NCBI GenBank assembly: GCA_023414875.1
Contig: JAEZMV010000017.1
Span: forward strand, 124,001 to 188,000
Length of the DNA: 64,000 bases
DNA from: Bacillota bacterium
GTDB lineage: Bacteria > Bacillota > Clostridia > Lachnospirales > Lachnospiraceae
Direction: 5' to 3'
A model generated the notes under the pieces. It had not been told where the DNA came from and did not search any database. It worked only from the letters and a program-made list of their open reading frames with translations. Position 1 is the first letter of the stretch, and every line of letters starts with the position of its first letter. This document shows, piece after piece, positions 63,183-64,000 of the stretch. A program made the position numbers and the translations under genes.

Positions 63183-63962
63183 ATGATTATGAAAAAGATA
63201 TATCTTTGTGATGACAATATTGATGGTATTTTTACTGCTATTTACCTGGCTTGGAGTTCGAAATACGGACATGCTAATATAAAAATAGAGGAAAAATGTG
63301 AAGGCAGTAAGTATTCCAATATAGAATTATTTGCGGAGTATATTGCAGTGGATACCGATTATTCTTTGTCATTAAAGGTTTCGAAGTCAATTAAGGATAA
63401 AATTTCTGATGAAGCATTTGAAATGATTTATAGAGTAGCCTTATCCGATTATACGGGAAAAGCAGATTTAATCTATCGTTTTTTAATTATGGGATTTTCA
63501 ATCGGAAGTAGTATAACGCAGCATCTGGGCAATGAAATAGTCAATCAGGTATTTAAAATCAATAAATTTGTAAATAATGAAGCTCATCATCTTTTTGGAT
63601 TTCTTCGTTTCTCCGAGCAGGAGAATGGATTATTAACTTCAGTGATTCACCCCAAAAATCATGTTTTAACCATTATTACCCCACATTTTGCAGATCGACT
63701 TCCAAATGAGAGATTCATCATATATGATGAAAATCGAAAATTAGCTTCATTTCATGTACCCGGTAATCCCTGGATTTTGGCAGAAGTGCCGGAGTTAGAT
63801 CAAGCAAGACTGGAAGAGATATCTTTTCGTGAGGATGAATATAGGGATTTGTGGAAAGCATTCTTTGAGCATATTGCTATTAAAGAGAGAATTAATTCTA
63901 AGCTTCAGAGGAATAATCTGCCTCTTCGTTTCCGTGGAGATATGGTCGAATTTAAAAAATAA
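63183..63962 (+). CDS. DUF4130 / TIGR03915 DNA-metabolism protein
   Basis: 259 residues, full length. N-terminus YLCDDNIDGIFTAIYLAWSSKYGH and C-terminus NNLPLRFRGDMVEF are the TIGR03915 landmarks; the middle part has LLTSVIHPKNHVLTIITPHFADRLPNERFIIYDENRKLASFH. Members occur in tandem with the radical-SAM protein just upstream (23-base gap) and their function is unknown. AAGGAG lies ten bases before ATG 63183. A uracil-DNA glycosylase gene may follow outside the window. Confidence 0.85.
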   Translation: MIMKKIYLCDDNIDGIFTAIYLAWSSKYGHANIKIEEKCEGSKYSNIELFAEYIAVDTDYSLSLKVSKSIKDKISDEAFEMIYRVALSDYTGKADLIYRFLIMGFSIGSSITQHLGNEIVNQVFKINKFVNNEAHHLFGFLRFSEQENGLLTSVIHPKNHVLTIITPHFADRLPNERFIIYDENRKLASFHVPGNPWILAEVPELDQARLEEISFREDEYRDLWKAFFEHIAIKERINSKLQRNNLPLRFRGDMVEFKK

Positions 63963-64000
63963 TAGAAAATAATGTATATATATGGATGTGTATAAATCAA

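Overview
The window is a low-GC, AT-rich chromosomal segment of an anaerobic Firmicute. The gene set (type III glutamine synthetase, FabT-type fatty-acid regulator, rubrerythrin, DUF1540, DUF2935, TraX-family and YbiT-like ABC-F proteins) and the strong AGGAGG ribosome sites point to Clostridia, most likely Lachnospiraceae. The species cannot be named from the sequence alone. No phage, conjugative module, rRNA operon or CRISPR array is present.

Layout. 1-2.9 kb: end of leuD, a LysM protein, a DUF2935 protein and a small DUF1540 protein. 2.9-5.7 kb (minus): phosphate transporter pit, its PhoU-like DUF47 partner and an AI-2E/YtvI-type membrane protein. 6.3-13.7 kb: branched-chain amino-acid genes ilvD-ilvB, then serC-serA-DUF1015. 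13.9-18 kb: rubrerythrin, a YesL-like membrane protein and glutamine synthetase III with a long hairpin-rich leader. 18.1-28.6 kb: a type II fatty-acid cluster, fabT-fabH-acpP-fabD-fabG-fabF-accB-fabZ-accC-accD-accA. It has a FabT box on the fabT promoter, but no enoyl reductase gene, and an 840-bp repeat-rich stretch between fabH and acpP. 29-42.4 kb: accessory genes, including acetyltransferases, an ECF sigma/anti-sigma pair, a secreted protein broken by a frameshift, a C39-like peptidase fold protein, an ABC-F ATPase with a degenerate second site, and a hydrolase/acyltransferase/zinc-ribbon operon. 42.6-50 kb: htpG behind a CIRCE element, a DegV protein, more acetyltransferases, and a MerR regulator with a recognisable MerR-type promoter. 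50.2-52.7 kb: two tRNA genes (Pro-CGG, Thr-CGT), an acetyltransferase, a probable 21-residue peptide gene and a second DegV. 53.3-56.9 kb (minus): two-component system plus an ABC transporter lacking its binding protein. 57-61.4 kb: isochorismatase-like hydrolase and a three-gene ABC-2 exporter. 61.7-64 kb: a radical-SAM/DUF4130 DNA-repair-type pair behind two LexA-like boxes.

How the genes work together. The first half is mostly core metabolism: branched-chain amino acids, serine, glutamine and malonyl-CoA/fatty-acid synthesis. FabT would adjust membrane-lipid synthesis. The two DegV proteins belong to the fatty-acid-binding FakB family, though no FakA is here. The second half is mainly stress, regulation and transport.

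Most striking non-coding structure: two palindromic MITE-like elements (14533-14732 and 42418-42599, the latter with a possible 9-bp target duplication); a multi-branched inverted-repeat structure followed by a 154-bp tandem repeat between fabH and acpP; a hairpin leader recurring upstream of accA and an isochorismatase gene, with a partial copy at fabZ; and paired LexA-like boxes bracketing the promoter of the radical-SAM repair operon. Two small genes are also proposed, a 58-codon and a 21-codon reading frame, each with a strong ribosome site.
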